Of a stretch of DNA of 64,000 nucleotides, positions 55,130 to 64,000 are shown one piece after another. A program made the position numbers and the translations under genes. How positions within the stretch are numbered: the stretch's first letter is position 1; every line of letters begins with the position of its first letter. A model generated the notes under the pieces. The model had not been told where the DNA came from. It searched no databases and saw only the letters and a program-made list of their open reading frames with translations. Source of the DNA: Stutzerimonas stutzeri (lineage in GTDB: Bacteria; Pseudomonadota; Gammaproteobacteria; Pseudomonadales; Pseudomonadaceae); assembly GCF_024448955.1 (NCBI RefSeq), contig NZ_JAMOIH010000012.1:100063-164062 (forward strand). Reading direction: 5' to 3'.

Positions 55130-55932
55130 AGCGCTATCTCCTCGCCGTGTTCCTGGCATTCGTCAGCCTCTCGCTTCATGCCGCGACACAGGTAATCCCT
55201 CTCGAATTCCGTATGGCCGAAGACGTATTGCCAATCGCGCAATCGGTAGTCGGCAATCAAGGCAAGGTAAACGCTTACGGGAATCAGCTGATCGTGAACG
55301 CGCCTTCCGCTGTAATCGCTGAGCTGCAGGATGTGCTGTCCCAGATCGATACTGAGCCCCGTCGATTGCTCATCAGTGTCGATACGCAAAACTCGGCGAT
55401 GAGTAGTGACAATGGCTATCGAGTTGATGGCTCCGCCCGTATCGGTGACGTGGAAATCCAAACCGGGCGCGGGGAAGCCAGAGGCGGTGATCAGGTCCGC
55501 ATCATCCGTCGCAGCACCAACAGCCAAGGCGGAGGCGTTCAACAGATTCAGGTTACCGAGGGCTACCCTGCTCTGATACAGGTCGGCCAAAGCGTGCCTA
55601 TCACCACCACTGGCGCCGACGGCTACGGCCAGATCTATCAGCAGACCCAATATCGGAATGTCACGCGCGGCTTCTACGCCACTGCCACGGTTCATGGTGA
55701 TCAAGTGCAGGTCACCGTTAGCAGCCATAACGACCGGATGAGCGCCTATCGGCCGGATACGATCAATGTCCAGCAAACCGATACCCGTGTAAGCGGACGC
55801 CTCGGTGAGTGGATATCGCTTGGCGGCATCGACGAATCCGCCAGCTCCAATGACAGCGCAACGCTGCGACGCTACTCCACTGGAGGCCGCCAGAATCTGT
55901 CGCTACGACTCAAAGTCGACATGCTGGAATAG
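55126..55932 (+). CDS. Exported protein with a secretin N-domain-like region
   Basis: A 268-residue protein with a signal peptide (MKRYLLAVFLAFVSLSLHA, cleavage near residue 20). FRMAEDVLPIAQSVVGNQGKV and the ring-building-type motif ELQDVLSQIDTEPRRLLISV match the Secretin_N/NolW-like domain, which is normally part of type II/III secretins. The rest is beta-rich (GQSVPITTTG, GRLGEWISLGG), like the start of a secretin core, but no secretin domain completes it. It is probably periplasmic or outer-membrane associated. The role is unknown. Confidence 0.75.
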   Translation: MKRYLLAVFLAFVSLSLHAATQVIPLEFRMAEDVLPIAQSVVGNQGKVNAYGNQLIVNAPSAVIAELQDVLSQIDTEPRRLLISVDTQNSAMSSDNGYRVDGSARIGDVEIQTGRGEARGGDQVRIIRRSTNSQGGGVQQIQVTEGYPALIQVGQSVPITTTGADGYGQIYQQTQYRNVTRGFYATATVHGDQVQVTVSSHNDRMSAYRPDTINVQQTDTRVSGRLGEWISLGGIDESASSNDSATLRRYSTGGRQNLSLRLKVDMLE

Positions 55933-56444
55933 AACGGCTTAGAGAGATTCGATGATTTGTAGAAAAATGTAGTGCCTTAGAAATTTCACTACAAAAACAA
56001 TTGACGAACCATTTTGGCCGGAGCATCATGGCCCCGCTCCCGCTAATCAGGGGCCCTGTCACGGGCCTCCGGGTCATACTTAGCCAACCAGCTGAGGCGA
56101 TCCGTGACTGTACTGCCCACAAGGCGGACTGACGAGGTTGCGACTGGAACGAGTCGTCCTGAGGGACGGGGAAGCGATTAACGCATCAGCTCGAAGACGC
56201 CAGTTCTGCTGAGTCGCCCAACGGCCTAAGCCGCTGTGTGCCGGAATGCCACGATCATTCCGCAGCTATCCGAATCTTCCAGCGGTCGTAACTGCACACC
56301 TCTCCTCTCTTGGTTCAATCCTCGTCCCGGTCGGTATTTCGACGCTCTGCCGCGTGTCGCCCGCATCATCATGCGATTAGCACGTAGGTTTCGGTGGGAA
56401 CAGTCGGTGCTTAACCAAACACGAATTTTTTGAAAGGATTGACC
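55933..56444. promoter_or_regulatory. Long leader of aceA with an inverted repeat
   Basis: These 512 bases precede aceA and contain no credible ORF. An inverted repeat TGTAGTG (55968-55974) / CACTACA (55987-55993) with a 12-base loop lies near the upstream gene; TTGACG at 56001-56006 follows it and could be a -35 element, though no good -10 follows. AAAGGAT at 56433-56439 is the aceA ribosome site. The repeat may be an operator or a terminator of the upstream gene. Confidence 0.45.
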
Positions 56445-58040
56445 ATGTCCGCTTATCAAAACGACATCAAGGCCGTTGCCGCTCTGAAAGAAGTAGCTGG
56501 AAGCAGCTGGAGCGCTATCAACCCTGAATCCGTTGCTCGTATGCGTGCTCAGAACCGTTTCAAGACCGGTCTGGAGATTGCTCAGTACACCGCCGACATC
56601 ATGCGCAAGGACATGGCTGAGTATGATGCCGATTCGTCCGTTTACACCCAGTCGCTGGGTTGCTGGCATGGCTTCATCGGTCAGCAGAAGCTGATCTCCA
56701 TTAAGAAGCACCTGAAGACCACCAACAAGCGCTACCTCTACCTGTCCGGCTGGATGGTTGCCGCGCTGCGCTCCGAATTCGGCCCGCTGCCGGACCAGTC
56801 GATGCATGAGAAGACTGCCGTCTCCGACCTGATCGAGGAGCTGTACACCTTCCTGCGCCAGGCCGATAGCCGTGAACTGGACCTGCTGTTCACCGCTCTG
56901 GACGCCGCTCGCGAAGCCGGCGATACCGCCAAGGCTGCTGAAATCCAGTCGCAGATCGACAACCACGAAACTCATATCGTTCCGATCATCGCCGACATCG
57001 ACGCCGGCTTCGGTAACCCGGAAGCCACCTACCTGCTGGCCAAGCGCATGATCGAAGCCGGCGCTTGCTGCATCCAGATCGAGAACCAGGTTTCGGATGA
57101 GAAGCAGTGTGGCCACCAGGACGGTAAAGTGACCGTTCCCCACGCCGACTTCCTCGCCAAGATCGCGGCCGTTCGCTATGCGTTCCTCGAGCTGGGCATC
57201 GACAACGGCGTAATCGTTGCGCGTACTGACTCCTTGGGTGCCGGCCTGACCAAGCAGATCGCCGTGACCAAAGAGCCGGGCGACCTGGGCGACCTGTACA
57301 ACTCCTTCCTCGATTGCGAAGAAATCACCGAAGCCGAGCTGGGCAACGGCGACGTCGTGATCAAGCGCGAAGGCAAGCTGCTGCGTCCCAAGCGCCTGCC
57401 GTCCAACCTCTTCCAGTTCCGCAAAGGCACTGGCGAAGCGCGCTGCGTACTGGATTGCATCACTTCGCTGCAGAACGGTGCCGACCTGCTGTGGATCGAA
57501 ACCGAGAAGCCGCACGTTGGCCAGATCGCCGAGATGGTCAACGAAATCCGCAAGACCATTCCGGATGCCAAGCTGGTCTACAACAACAGCCCGTCGTTCA
57601 ACTGGACTCTGAACTTCCGTCAGCAGGTGTTCGACGCCATGGCCGCTGAGGGCAAGGACGTTTCCGCCTACGACCGCGCCAAGCTGATGAGCGTCGAGTA
57701 CGATGAAACTGAACTGGCCCGGATCGCCGACGAGAAGATCCGCACCTTCCAGAAGGACGGTTCCGCTCATGCCGGTATCTTCCACCACCTGATCACTCTG
57801 CCGACCTACCACACCGCCGCGCTGTCCACCGACAACCTGGCCAAAGGGTACTTCGCAGACCAGGGTATGCTGGCCTACGTCAAAGGCGTGCAGCGTGAAG
57901 AACTGCGTCAGGGCATAGCCTGCGTCAAGCACCAGAACATGGCTGGCTCCGACATCGGCGACAACCATAAGGAGTACTTCGCTGGCGAAGCAGCTCTGAA
58001 GGCAAGCGGTAAAGATAACACCATGAACCAGTTCCACTAA
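56445..58040 (+). CDS. aceA: Isocitrate lyase
   Basis: A 531-residue glyoxylate-shunt enzyme splitting isocitrate into succinate and glyoxylate. The catalytic Cys222 lies in KQCGHQDGK, a variant of the KKCGH loop, and PIIADIDAGFG and NNSPSFNW bind metal and substrate. It is the longer, 531-residue subtype of Pseudomonas. The ATG at 56445 follows AAAGGAT. With icd and idh also in the window, three isocitrate-consuming enzymes are encoded within 13 kb. Confidence 0.97.
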   Translation: MSAYQNDIKAVAALKEVAGSSWSAINPESVARMRAQNRFKTGLEIAQYTADIMRKDMAEYDADSSVYTQSLGCWHGFIGQQKLISIKKHLKTTNKRYLYLSGWMVAALRSEFGPLPDQSMHEKTAVSDLIEELYTFLRQADSRELDLLFTALDAAREAGDTAKAAEIQSQIDNHETHIVPIIADIDAGFGNPEATYLLAKRMIEAGACCIQIENQVSDEKQCGHQDGKVTVPHADFLAKIAAVRYAFLELGIDNGVIVARTDSLGAGLTKQIAVTKEPGDLGDLYNSFLDCEEITEAELGNGDVVIKREGKLLRPKRLPSNLFQFRKGTGEARCVLDCITSLQNGADLLWIETEKPHVGQIAEMVNEIRKTIPDAKLVYNNSPSFNWTLNFRQQVFDAMAAEGKDVSAYDRAKLMSVEYDETELARIADEKIRTFQKDGSAHAGIFHHLITLPTYHTAALSTDNLAKGYFADQGMLAYVKGVQREELRQGIACVKHQNMAGSDIGDNHKEYFAGEAALKASGKDNTMNQFH

Positions 58041-58052
58041 GAACGGTTCAGA

Positions 58053-58070
58053 CTCGGGCTTCGGCCCGAG
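58053..58070 (+). repeat. First hairpin after aceA
   Basis: CTCGGGC (58053-58059) / GCCCGAG (58064-58070) with a UUCG tetraloop, 12 bases after the stop. No U-run; it probably stabilises the mRNA end or aids termination. Confidence 0.7.
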
Positions 58071-58084
58071 CTGGTGTAAAAACG

Positions 58085-58110
58085 AGCCCCGGTAGATACC
58101 GGGGCTTTTT
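58085..58110 (+). terminator. Terminator of aceA
   Basis: AGCCCCGGTA (58085-58094) / TACCGGGGCT (58097-58106) followed by TTTT to 58110. Confidence 0.95.
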
Positions 58111-58160
58111 GTTTGTGTTCAAAAAATCATCAAGCGAACCGCTTGTCGGCCGCTATTGGA

Positions 58161-58178
58161 TTGTCATTAATCTGTCGC
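58161..58178 (+). promoter_or_regulatory. Pho box upstream of phoX
   Basis: TTGTCATTAATCTGTCGC fits the PhoB consensus of two CTGTCAT-like half-sites separated by four A/T-rich bases (TTGTCAT and CTGTCGC). It lies 50 bases before the phoX start, an ordinary place for PhoB activation. Confidence 0.75.
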
Positions 58179-58227
58179 GAGTTCAGCCTAGCGTCGCAGT
58201 TCCGTCGATTACCTATGGAGCTGCATC

Positions 58228-60213
58228 GTGACTGACAATAACGACAACCTCATGTTTGGCAATGGTGATGAATTGCCGAGCAATCGTTCAGCCAATCCCC
58301 ATATCCAGGATGTCATCAACGCGGGGCGGCGCAAGGTGCTCACCACCGGTGCGGCAGTCGGCGCACTTGCGTTTCTCGGCGGTCTACCTGCGATTACCAA
58401 CGCAGCAGCTCCAGCTACTGATCGTGGCTTGCCCTTCCAACGTCGGACCCGACTCCCATTTGGTGCGGTGAGCATTACCAGAGCTGACACGGTGACCGTA
58501 CCGTCCGGTTTCTCCGCAACAGCGTTCATTCCTTGGGGCACGCCGATTTGCGGAAGCTATCCTGCGTATCTCGAAGACGCCAGCAACAGCGCGGAAGACC
58601 AGGCACAGCAGACCGGCATGCACCACGACGGCATGCATTTCTTCCCTATGGATGCCAAATTCAAGGGCCGCAAGAGCGATCACGGCTTGCTCGCGCTTAA
58701 CCATGAATACATAGATGTACCGTTGCTACATCGCAACGGCGCCACTGTCGTCAACGGCAAGCGCGTCGACGCCGATGAAGTCCGTAAGGAAATTAACGCT
58801 CATGGCGTTTCGATTGTAGAGATTCGCCGCAACGCCCGCGGCGAATGGGCGGTATTGCCATCAGCCCGCAACCGGCGCATCACTGGCGCATCACCCATGC
58901 GGATCGAGGGGCCGGCGCGAGGTCATGATCTGATGAAGACCCGCTACAGCCCAAGCGGCACATCTGCGCGAGGAACGTTGAACAATTGCGCGAATGGCTA
59001 TACACCGTGGGGAACCTATCTGACCTGCGAGGAAAACTGGGCGGGCTATTTCGCGAGTCGCGATTCTGAACTGCCCCGCCACCTGCGGCGCTACGGTCTT
59101 CCCTCGGCTAGCCGTTACGGCTGGGAAACAATTCCGGGTGACGAATTCCAGCGCTTCGACGCAACGGCAACGGCAGAGGATTTCAGAGCCGACTATCGCA
59201 ACGAGCCCAATACATTTGGCTGGATCGTCGAAATCGATCCGTTCGACCCCGACTCCACACCAGTAAAGCGCACCGCACTCGGCCGATTTGCACATGAAGG
59301 ACTGGTGTTCGCGCCCGTCAAGCCTGGCTGGCCGGTGGTCTGCTATTCAGGAGACGACTCGCAGAATGAATACATCTACAAGTATGTAAGCCGCGATAGG
59401 TATCGCCCGCTGCGCAGCGACGGCCAGCTCCTTGATGAAGGAACACTTTACGTTGCCCGATTCAACCCAGACGGCAGCGGTGACTGGCTGCCGCTTGACA
59501 TTGAAAACGCTGATTTTCAACAGGCTTGTGCTGCCGCCAATGTTGAGTTTGCCGACCAAGGCGAGGTGTTGATCAATACCCGCCTCGCTGCCGACATTGT
59601 CGGTGCGACGAAAATGGATCGTCCTGAATGGGGAGCCGTACACCCTGACACGGGCGAGGTGTATTTCACGTTGACGAACAATAGCTCTCGGCGGGACACC
59701 GACGCGGCAAACCCACGCGCGCCGAATCCTTACGGACATATCATTCGCTGGCGCGAAGAGGGAAGGAACCACTCCGGCGCTCGGTTTCACTGGGACTTGT
59801 ATCTTCTCGCCGGCCCACAAAACGACAGCCGTGATCCTCGCGGCAAACCGTTGACCGAGGAAAATATACTGGCGAGCCCTGACGGACTCTGGTTCGACAA
59901 CGACGGGCGGCTTTGGATACAGACAGATATGAGCGGCAGCCAACTGAGCGAGGGGCCGTTTGGCAACAACCAAATGCTGGTATCAGATCCCAGAACAGGC
60001 GAAACCAAGCGATTCCTTGTTGGTCCTCAAGGCGCCGAGGTGACGGGAATAACTGCAACGCCGGATTTCCGCACGCTGTTCGTCAACATCCAACACCCGG
60101 GCGAAGGTTCAACCTCCACCGAGTACACCAGCACATGGCCCGATGGCGCGGGACGCCGGCCACGTTCCGCCACGGTGATAATCAGCCGTGACGATGGCGG
60201 TCGAGTGATTTAG
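58228..60213 (+). CDS. phoX: PhoX-family alkaline phosphatase, Tat-exported
   Basis: A 661-residue secreted phosphatase of the calcium/iron PhoX family (PF05787). The Tat signal has GRRKVLTTGA with Arg34-Arg35 and cleavage around residue 60. LALNHEYID, CEENWAGYF, YSGDDSQNEYIYKY and SPDGLWFDNDGRLW are family blocks that supply metal ligands. It starts at GTG with GGAG upstream. It should release phosphate from organic phosphates in the periplasm when phosphate is scarce, consistent with the Pho box. Confidence 0.94.
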   Translation: MTDNNDNLMFGNGDELPSNRSANPHIQDVINAGRRKVLTTGAAVGALAFLGGLPAITNAAAPATDRGLPFQRRTRLPFGAVSITRADTVTVPSGFSATAFIPWGTPICGSYPAYLEDASNSAEDQAQQTGMHHDGMHFFPMDAKFKGRKSDHGLLALNHEYIDVPLLHRNGATVVNGKRVDADEVRKEINAHGVSIVEIRRNARGEWAVLPSARNRRITGASPMRIEGPARGHDLMKTRYSPSGTSARGTLNNCANGYTPWGTYLTCEENWAGYFASRDSELPRHLRRYGLPSASRYGWETIPGDEFQRFDATATAEDFRADYRNEPNTFGWIVEIDPFDPDSTPVKRTALGRFAHEGLVFAPVKPGWPVVCYSGDDSQNEYIYKYVSRDRYRPLRSDGQLLDEGTLYVARFNPDGSGDWLPLDIENADFQQACAAANVEFADQGEVLINTRLAADIVGATKMDRPEWGAVHPDTGEVYFTLTNNSSRRDTDAANPRAPNPYGHIIRWREEGRNHSGARFHWDLYLLAGPQNDSRDPRGKPLTEENILASPDGLWFDNDGRLWIQTDMSGSQLSEGPFGNNQMLVSDPRTGETKRFLVGPQGAEVTGITATPDFRTLFVNIQHPGEGSTSTEYTSTWPDGAGRRPRSATVIISRDDGGRVI

Positions 60214-60218
60214 TTTGC

Positions 60219-60247
60219 GGCCGCGTCCGGCATGGTCGGACGCGGCC
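60219..60247. terminator. Hairpin between convergent phoX and PerM-like gene
   Basis: An 11-pair perfect stem GGCCGCGTCCG (60219-60229) / CGGACGCGGCC (60237-60247) with a seven-base loop, between stops 60213 and 60250. It has no U-run but can act on both strands. Confidence 0.65.
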
Positions 60248-60249
60248 AA

Positions 60250-61308
60250 CTAGCGATTCCCCTCGGGTGAAGTGAACAATCCCCACGTCGACATAAAAAG
60301 GGCAGCAATGAGCGGGCCGATCACGAAACCATTCAGGCCGAACAGAGCGAGCCCGCCCAGCGTCGAAATCAACACCAGATAGTCTGGCATCTTGGTGTCT
60401 CTGCCTACGAGAATTGGCCGCAGGATGTTATCGACCAAGCCAATTACAAGGATTCCATAGAGCGTAAGAATCACACTCTGCAGAACCATGCCCTTCATCA
60501 GAAAATAGAGTGCTGCCGGGGTCCATATTAGCCCTGCCCCAACCGCCGGAAGCAACGACAGGAATGCCATGAGAACGCCCCAGAGCGCGGCCGCTGGAAT
60601 TCCCAGTACTGCAAAGATCGCCCCTCCGAGAAAGCCTTGGATAGCTGCAACCACGATGTTGCCTTTAACCGTAGCCCTGACCACACGGGTGAACTTGCTG
60701 AACAACCTACGCTTCTGATTATCGCTCAGAGGTAGCGCTCGTCGAATCCGAACGACCAGGTCTCGTCCGTCTCGAATGAGAAAAAACAACAGATACAGCA
60801 TTAGAAAAAAACTGATCAGGAACTGGAATGTACCCTGACCAAAGCTAAAGGCCTTGGTCGCCAAAAACTGGCTGCCTTCTAACGCCCAGCTTGCGAGTCG
60901 CTCACGAATCTGGTCGACATCACCTAGCCCGAACCGCTGCAATTGCTGCTCCAATGACGCGGGTAGCAATTCCTTTGCAGTTCCAACAAAGCTGCCGACA
61001 TCCAACTCACCACTTTCGATCTGCCTATAGAGCGAAGCACCCTCCTGAACCAGCAACCCGGTAATCAGAATAACCGGGAGCACCGCAACGATCAGACATA
61101 CCATCAAGGTGATAAAAGCAGTCAGATTCCGTCTGTCGCCCAGATATTGATGCAGGCGTCGCTGAAGCGGAGCAAAGATGATGGCAAGAATGACAGCCCA
61201 GAAAACGGCGCCATAGAAAGGGAAAAGTATCCAGCCGAAAGCGATAGTGACGACGAGCAACAGCGCAAGAAACACTTTTTGCTCAAGGGTTGAATTCACT
61301 GTCTGCAT
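60250..61308 (-). CDS. AI-2E/PerM-family transporter
   Basis: A 352-residue inner-membrane protein with about eight helices. FGWILFPFYGAVFWAVILA, LLPAVGAGLIWTPAALY and VDNILRPILVGRDTKMP are the PerM/AI-2E signatures. Some members export the signal AI-2 and others exchange sodium and protons; the substrate here is unknown. The ATG at 61308 (MQTVNST) gives the normal length; a TTG at 61386 would add 26 polar residues, and neither has a well-spaced ribosome site. Confidence 0.88.
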   Translation of the reverse strand: MQTVNSTLEQKVFLALLLVVTIAFGWILFPFYGAVFWAVILAIIFAPLQRRLHQYLGDRRNLTAFITLMVCLIVAVLPVILITGLLVQEGASLYRQIESGELDVGSFVGTAKELLPASLEQQLQRFGLGDVDQIRERLASWALEGSQFLATKAFSFGQGTFQFLISFFLMLYLLFFLIRDGRDLVVRIRRALPLSDNQKRRLFSKFTRVVRATVKGNIVVAAIQGFLGGAIFAVLGIPAAALWGVLMAFLSLLPAVGAGLIWTPAALYFLMKGMVLQSVILTLYGILVIGLVDNILRPILVGRDTKMPDYLVLISTLGGLALFGLNGFVIGPLIAALFMSTWGLFTSPEGNR

Positions 61309-61384
61309 CCTTTCGCTGCGGCTGTGTTTATTAGTCAGCGATTGCCGCGAGGAGTGCCGATTCGGCGATGAAGCAGAAACAATC

Positions 61385-61410
61385 AAAACGCCGTTACGAG
61401 GACGGCGTTT
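61385..61410 (-). terminator. Terminator of the antiporter gene
   Basis: AAACGCCGT (61386-61394) / ACGGCGTTT (61402-61410) with a seven-base loop. On the minus strand it ends in TTTTG, 30 bases past the antiporter stop and just before the PerM-like gene. Confidence 0.75.
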
Positions 61411-61439
61411 GAAAGATATACAGGCTAGTGTTCACTCTG

Positions 61440-62756
61440 TCACAAGATCATGGCTGCAGCCCAGCCGAATGCAAGAAGGGGCAGATTGTAATGCAGGAAT
61501 GTCGGCACCACGGTATCCCAGATATGGTTGTGCTGGCCGTCGGCATTAAGGCCTGCCGTTGGGCCAAGTGTCGAGTCCGAAGCCGGCGAACCTGCATCTC
61601 CCAACGCACCCGCTGTGCCTACAAGGCTTACGATAGCCAAGGGACTGAATCCGAGCTCCACCCCTAACGGGACGAAGATAGCCGCAATGATTGGGACCGT
61701 AGAGAAGGAAGAACCGATGCCGATGGTAACCAACAGCCCCACCACCAACATCATCAGAGCACCAATGGCCTTGCTGTTACCTATCCACTCTGCAGATGCA
61801 TCGACCAAAGTTTTCACCTCACCGGTCTCACGCATGACTTCTGCGAACCCTGCGGCAGCGATCATGATGAAACCGATCATTGCCATCATTTTCATGCCTT
61901 CGGTGAAGAGGTCATCAGCCTCCCGCCAACGCACTACCCCCGAGGCAGAGAAAATAACGAAACCTATCAGAGCTCCGATAATCATCGAGTCCAGCCACAG
62001 CTGGACAATGAACGCTGCCGCAACTGCCAACGCTGCAGTCAGTAAGGTGAGAGGGCTATAGCTGACGCTTTCCACTTTCGACTGATCTAACTTCGCCAGC
62101 ACGTACGCCCGCGGCTTGCGATAGCTAAACATGGCAATCAATAAGCCTGCTGCCATACCGAGAGCTGGGATCAGCATAGCTTGGCTTACATTGATCCCCG
62201 TAATATCAACACCGCTCTTAGCGACATTGGCGAGCAGAATTTCAGTTAGAAAGATATTACCGAAGCCAACGGGAAGGAACATGTAAGGCGTAATCAAGCC
62301 AAACGCCAACACGCATGCTATCAATCGCCTATCGATCTGCAGCTTGCTTAGCACGTACAACAGGGGCGGAACCAACAGAGGAATGAAGGCAATATGAATC
62401 GGTAGGATATTCTGTGACGACACTGCGACTACAAGCAGAAGCCCAATCATCATCCACTTGACTGAGCCACCCGATTGCACCTCTCTCGTCCCTAGGATTG
62501 CCAGAGCTTTATCGGCCAGTGCATGGGCCAACCCGCTTTTTCCGATTGCTACCGCAAACGCGCCGAGCAGCGCATAGGACAGCGCAACCGTCGCGCCTCC
62601 GCCGAGCCCCTTATTGAAGGCAGCAAGGCTACCTTCGATCCCTAGCCCGCCCAACATACCGCCGGCAATGGCGCCAGTAATCAAGGCTACGACAACATGA
62701 ACTCTGCACAGGCTAAGAATCAGCATAATGCCGACTGCGGCCACTACTGCATTCAT
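61440..62756 (-). CDS. Na+/H+ antiporter family protein
   Basis: A 438-residue protein of about eleven helices of the NhaC-like ion transporter superfamily. [18 protein letters not shown] near the N-terminus and [25 protein letters not shown] near the C-terminus are the clearest blocks. Related proteins carry sodium, histidine or dicarboxylates, so the ion is unsure. It is a single gene with its own terminator, divergent from queD. Confidence 0.82.
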   Translation of the reverse strand: MNAVVAAVGIMLILSLCRVHVVVALITGAIAGGMLGGLGIEGSLAAFNKGLGGGATVALSYALLGAFAVAIGKSGLAHALADKALAILGTREVQSGGSVKWMMIGLLLVVAVSSQNILPIHIAFIPLLVPPLLYVLSKLQIDRRLIACVLAFGLITPYMFLPVGFGNIFLTEILLANVAKSGVDITGINVSQAMLIPALGMAAGLLIAMFSYRKPRAYVLAKLDQSKVESVSYSPLTLLTAALAVAAAFIVQLWLDSMIIGALIGFVIFSASGVVRWREADDLFTEGMKMMAMIGFIMIAAAGFAEVMRETGEVKTLVDASAEWIGNSKAIGALMMLVVGLLVTIGIGSSFSTVPIIAAIFVPLGVELGFSPLAIVSLVGTAGALGDAGSPASDSTLGPTAGLNADGQHNHIWDTVVPTFLHYNLPLLAFGWAAAMIL

Positions 62757-63012
62757 TTCAACTCCCCGATACGGCGAATGCCGATAAAAAGTCGGGTAAT
62801 TTGCCGCAACCCTGCTGTGGTGTCAAAGAACTAAAGGTGCATCAGCAAAGTCACTCTGATATTCCTCGCTGCTGATCAAGCTTTGGAGCATCGAAGACCC
62901 TTCACGACATCCGGCTTTATAGGCAAGCCCATTTAATCTGTTTCACTGCGACACCCTGGATACAAAACGGTAAAATGCCGCCACAGAAATTTTTACCTTT
63001 CCGGATGGGCCA

Positions 63013-63369
63013 GTGGAAATATTCAAAGAGTTTACGTTCGAATCCGCACATCGTTTGCCGCATGTACCTGAGGGCCACAAATGCGGTCGGCTGCATGGCC
63101 ACTCGTTCCGGGTCGCCATTTACCTAGAGGGTGAGGTCGACGCGCATGCTGGTTGGATTCGTGATTTTGGCGAGATACGGCAGATCTTCAAACCGATTTA
63201 CGAACAGCTTGATCATAACTATCTGAACGATTTACCAGGCCTGGAGAACCCCACCAGCGAAAACCTGGCGAAATGGATGTGGGACAAACTGAAGCCGCTG
63301 ATACCGGAATTATCCCGGATTCGCATCCATGAAACTTGCACTAGCGGCTGTGAGTACCGAGGCAGCTAG
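63013..63369 (+). CDS. queD: 6-carboxy-5,6,7,8-tetrahydropterin synthase QueD
   Basis: A 118-residue T-fold enzyme of queuosine and 7-deazaguanine synthesis. Zinc histidines are in FESAHRLP and RLHGHSF; the catalytic cysteine is in HKCGRLHGH and the Glu in RIHETCTSG. It starts with GTG at 63013; an ATG at 63005 is out of frame. No preQ1 riboswitch was recognised upstream. Confidence 0.95.
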   Translation: MEIFKEFTFESAHRLPHVPEGHKCGRLHGHSFRVAIYLEGEVDAHAGWIRDFGEIRQIFKPIYEQLDHNYLNDLPGLENPTSENLAKWMWDKLKPLIPELSRIRIHETCTSGCEYRGS

Positions 63370-64000
63370 CGGGAACTGAACAGCCTGCATTGCTGGGCCA
63401 CATTGACATGGGGAGGCTTAACGAAGCCTCTTCAAAGATACAATGGACACCCTCTTCTCCTTGCGTTTCCCGCATAAGCCATCTACAGCAGCCGCACATA
63501 CAAGCTCGATCTCTTCTATGGTCACCGGTAAATGTCAGCGAGTCATCCACAGGCCCAGCAGGAAGAGCAATGTGAGCATGCCGTATTGAGCCGGAGTGCC
63601 CGCCAAGTGGCGCGCAATTCCAACTCATCGTCCACACCGATATGTTGTTTGAGGTCTAACATTCTCACCGCCTTTCAGGCCTGGCGCATTTCCGAGCTAC
63701 GCTTGAGTTCTTATCCTTTGGTCGAAGTGCCTGAGGCCAAGGTTCTCCCAACATCAATCGTGTTGCGGGCGGCCCTGATAACACGGACTTAACACGGACT
63801 CACGTTGGCTTTCTCGAAGTTGCGCTAATGCCATAGTTTACCCCAACGCCGTGTCAACCCGCCCATCGTCCCATAAGTGCATCTCTACTTTCGTCGCGTT
63901 TACGCCGCGCGTGTCCTAACAGGCCAGCGCCTAAGGCTAGCTTGTACAGCATACGCGACCTCCCAGGTAGCCCGTTACATCCAGAGCCCTTTTCCCCTGG
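63370..64000. other. 631-base end region without a recognisable gene
   Basis: After queD several short open frames occur on both strands, but none has a ribosome site or a recognisable product, and stops are frequent in all frames beyond 63800. A tandem-like ACACGGACT/AACACGGACT occurs at 63783-63801. It may be decayed coding sequence or the edge of an insertion continuing past the window. Confidence 0.4.

Noticed and set aside
56226..58037. 603-codon minus-strand frame across aceA
   Set aside because: It is the complement of isocitrate lyase with no recognisable domain or ribosome site.
62757..63012. Possible preQ1 riboswitch before queD
   Set aside because: No pseudoknot-type preQ1 aptamer pattern was seen; the segment mainly separates divergent genes.

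Overview
The window looks like chromosomal DNA of a Pseudomonas-type gammaproteobacterium, most likely the Pseudomonas stutzeri group (Stutzerimonas); the genus-level call is firm, the group is an inference. The cfrX-cmpX-sigX-oprF block, and the long run from a Bax-inhibitor-like gene through tusDCBE, cysG, serS, rarA, lolA, ftsK, trxB, aat, bpt, infA, clpA/clpS, cspD, icd/idh, mnmA, hflD, purB and aceA, follow the order I remember from the P. aeruginosa PA1774-1777 and PA2604-2634 regions. All assignments come from reading sequence and from remembered family motifs; no database was searched.

Region 1 (1-14.7 kb) is accessory and housekeeping mixed: a truncated membrane sensor kinase, a DUF1272 zinc-type protein, the periplasmic protease MucD standing alone, a DUF2254 membrane protein, a HAD phosphatase, a LysE exporter converging on an AraC regulator, a bacterial relative of the eukaryotic calcium-activated nucleotidase/apyrase, a DUF1615 lipoprotein, an ExoD-family protein, a secreted PHB depolymerase with an Ig-like module, a KGG-repeat stress protein and a 56-residue orphan ORF.

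Region 2 (14.7-23.0 kb) is the most notable part: badK facing aliA-badH-badI-aliB-badR. Together these encode every enzyme needed to turn cyclohexanecarboxylate into pimeloyl-CoA (CoA ligase, acyl-CoA dehydrogenase, hydratase, hydroxyacyl-CoA dehydrogenase, ring-opening hydrolase) plus a MarR regulator. Putative divergent promoters with palindromic operators lie between badK and aliA. An MFS and an EamA transporter gene follow.

Region 3 (23.6-26.9 kb) holds oprF, sigX, cmpX and cfrX (envelope stress and porin) and a tRNA-Ser(UGA). Region 4 (26.9-58 kb) is core: tRNA thiolation relay, siroheme synthesis, seryl-tRNA synthetase, fluoride export, replication maintenance, lipoprotein trafficking, chromosome segregation, the N-end-rule module (Aat, Bpt, ClpS, ClpA), two NADP isocitrate dehydrogenases divergently arranged, tRNA 2-thiolation (MnmA), purine synthesis, ribosomal-protein hydroxylation and isocitrate lyase. 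The Tus relay and MnmA act in the same tRNA modification; Icd, Idh and AceA compete for isocitrate.

Region 5 (58-64 kb) has a Tat-exported PhoX phosphatase preceded by a clear Pho box, a PerM-like transporter, an ion antiporter and queD, and ends in about 630 bases with no recognisable gene.
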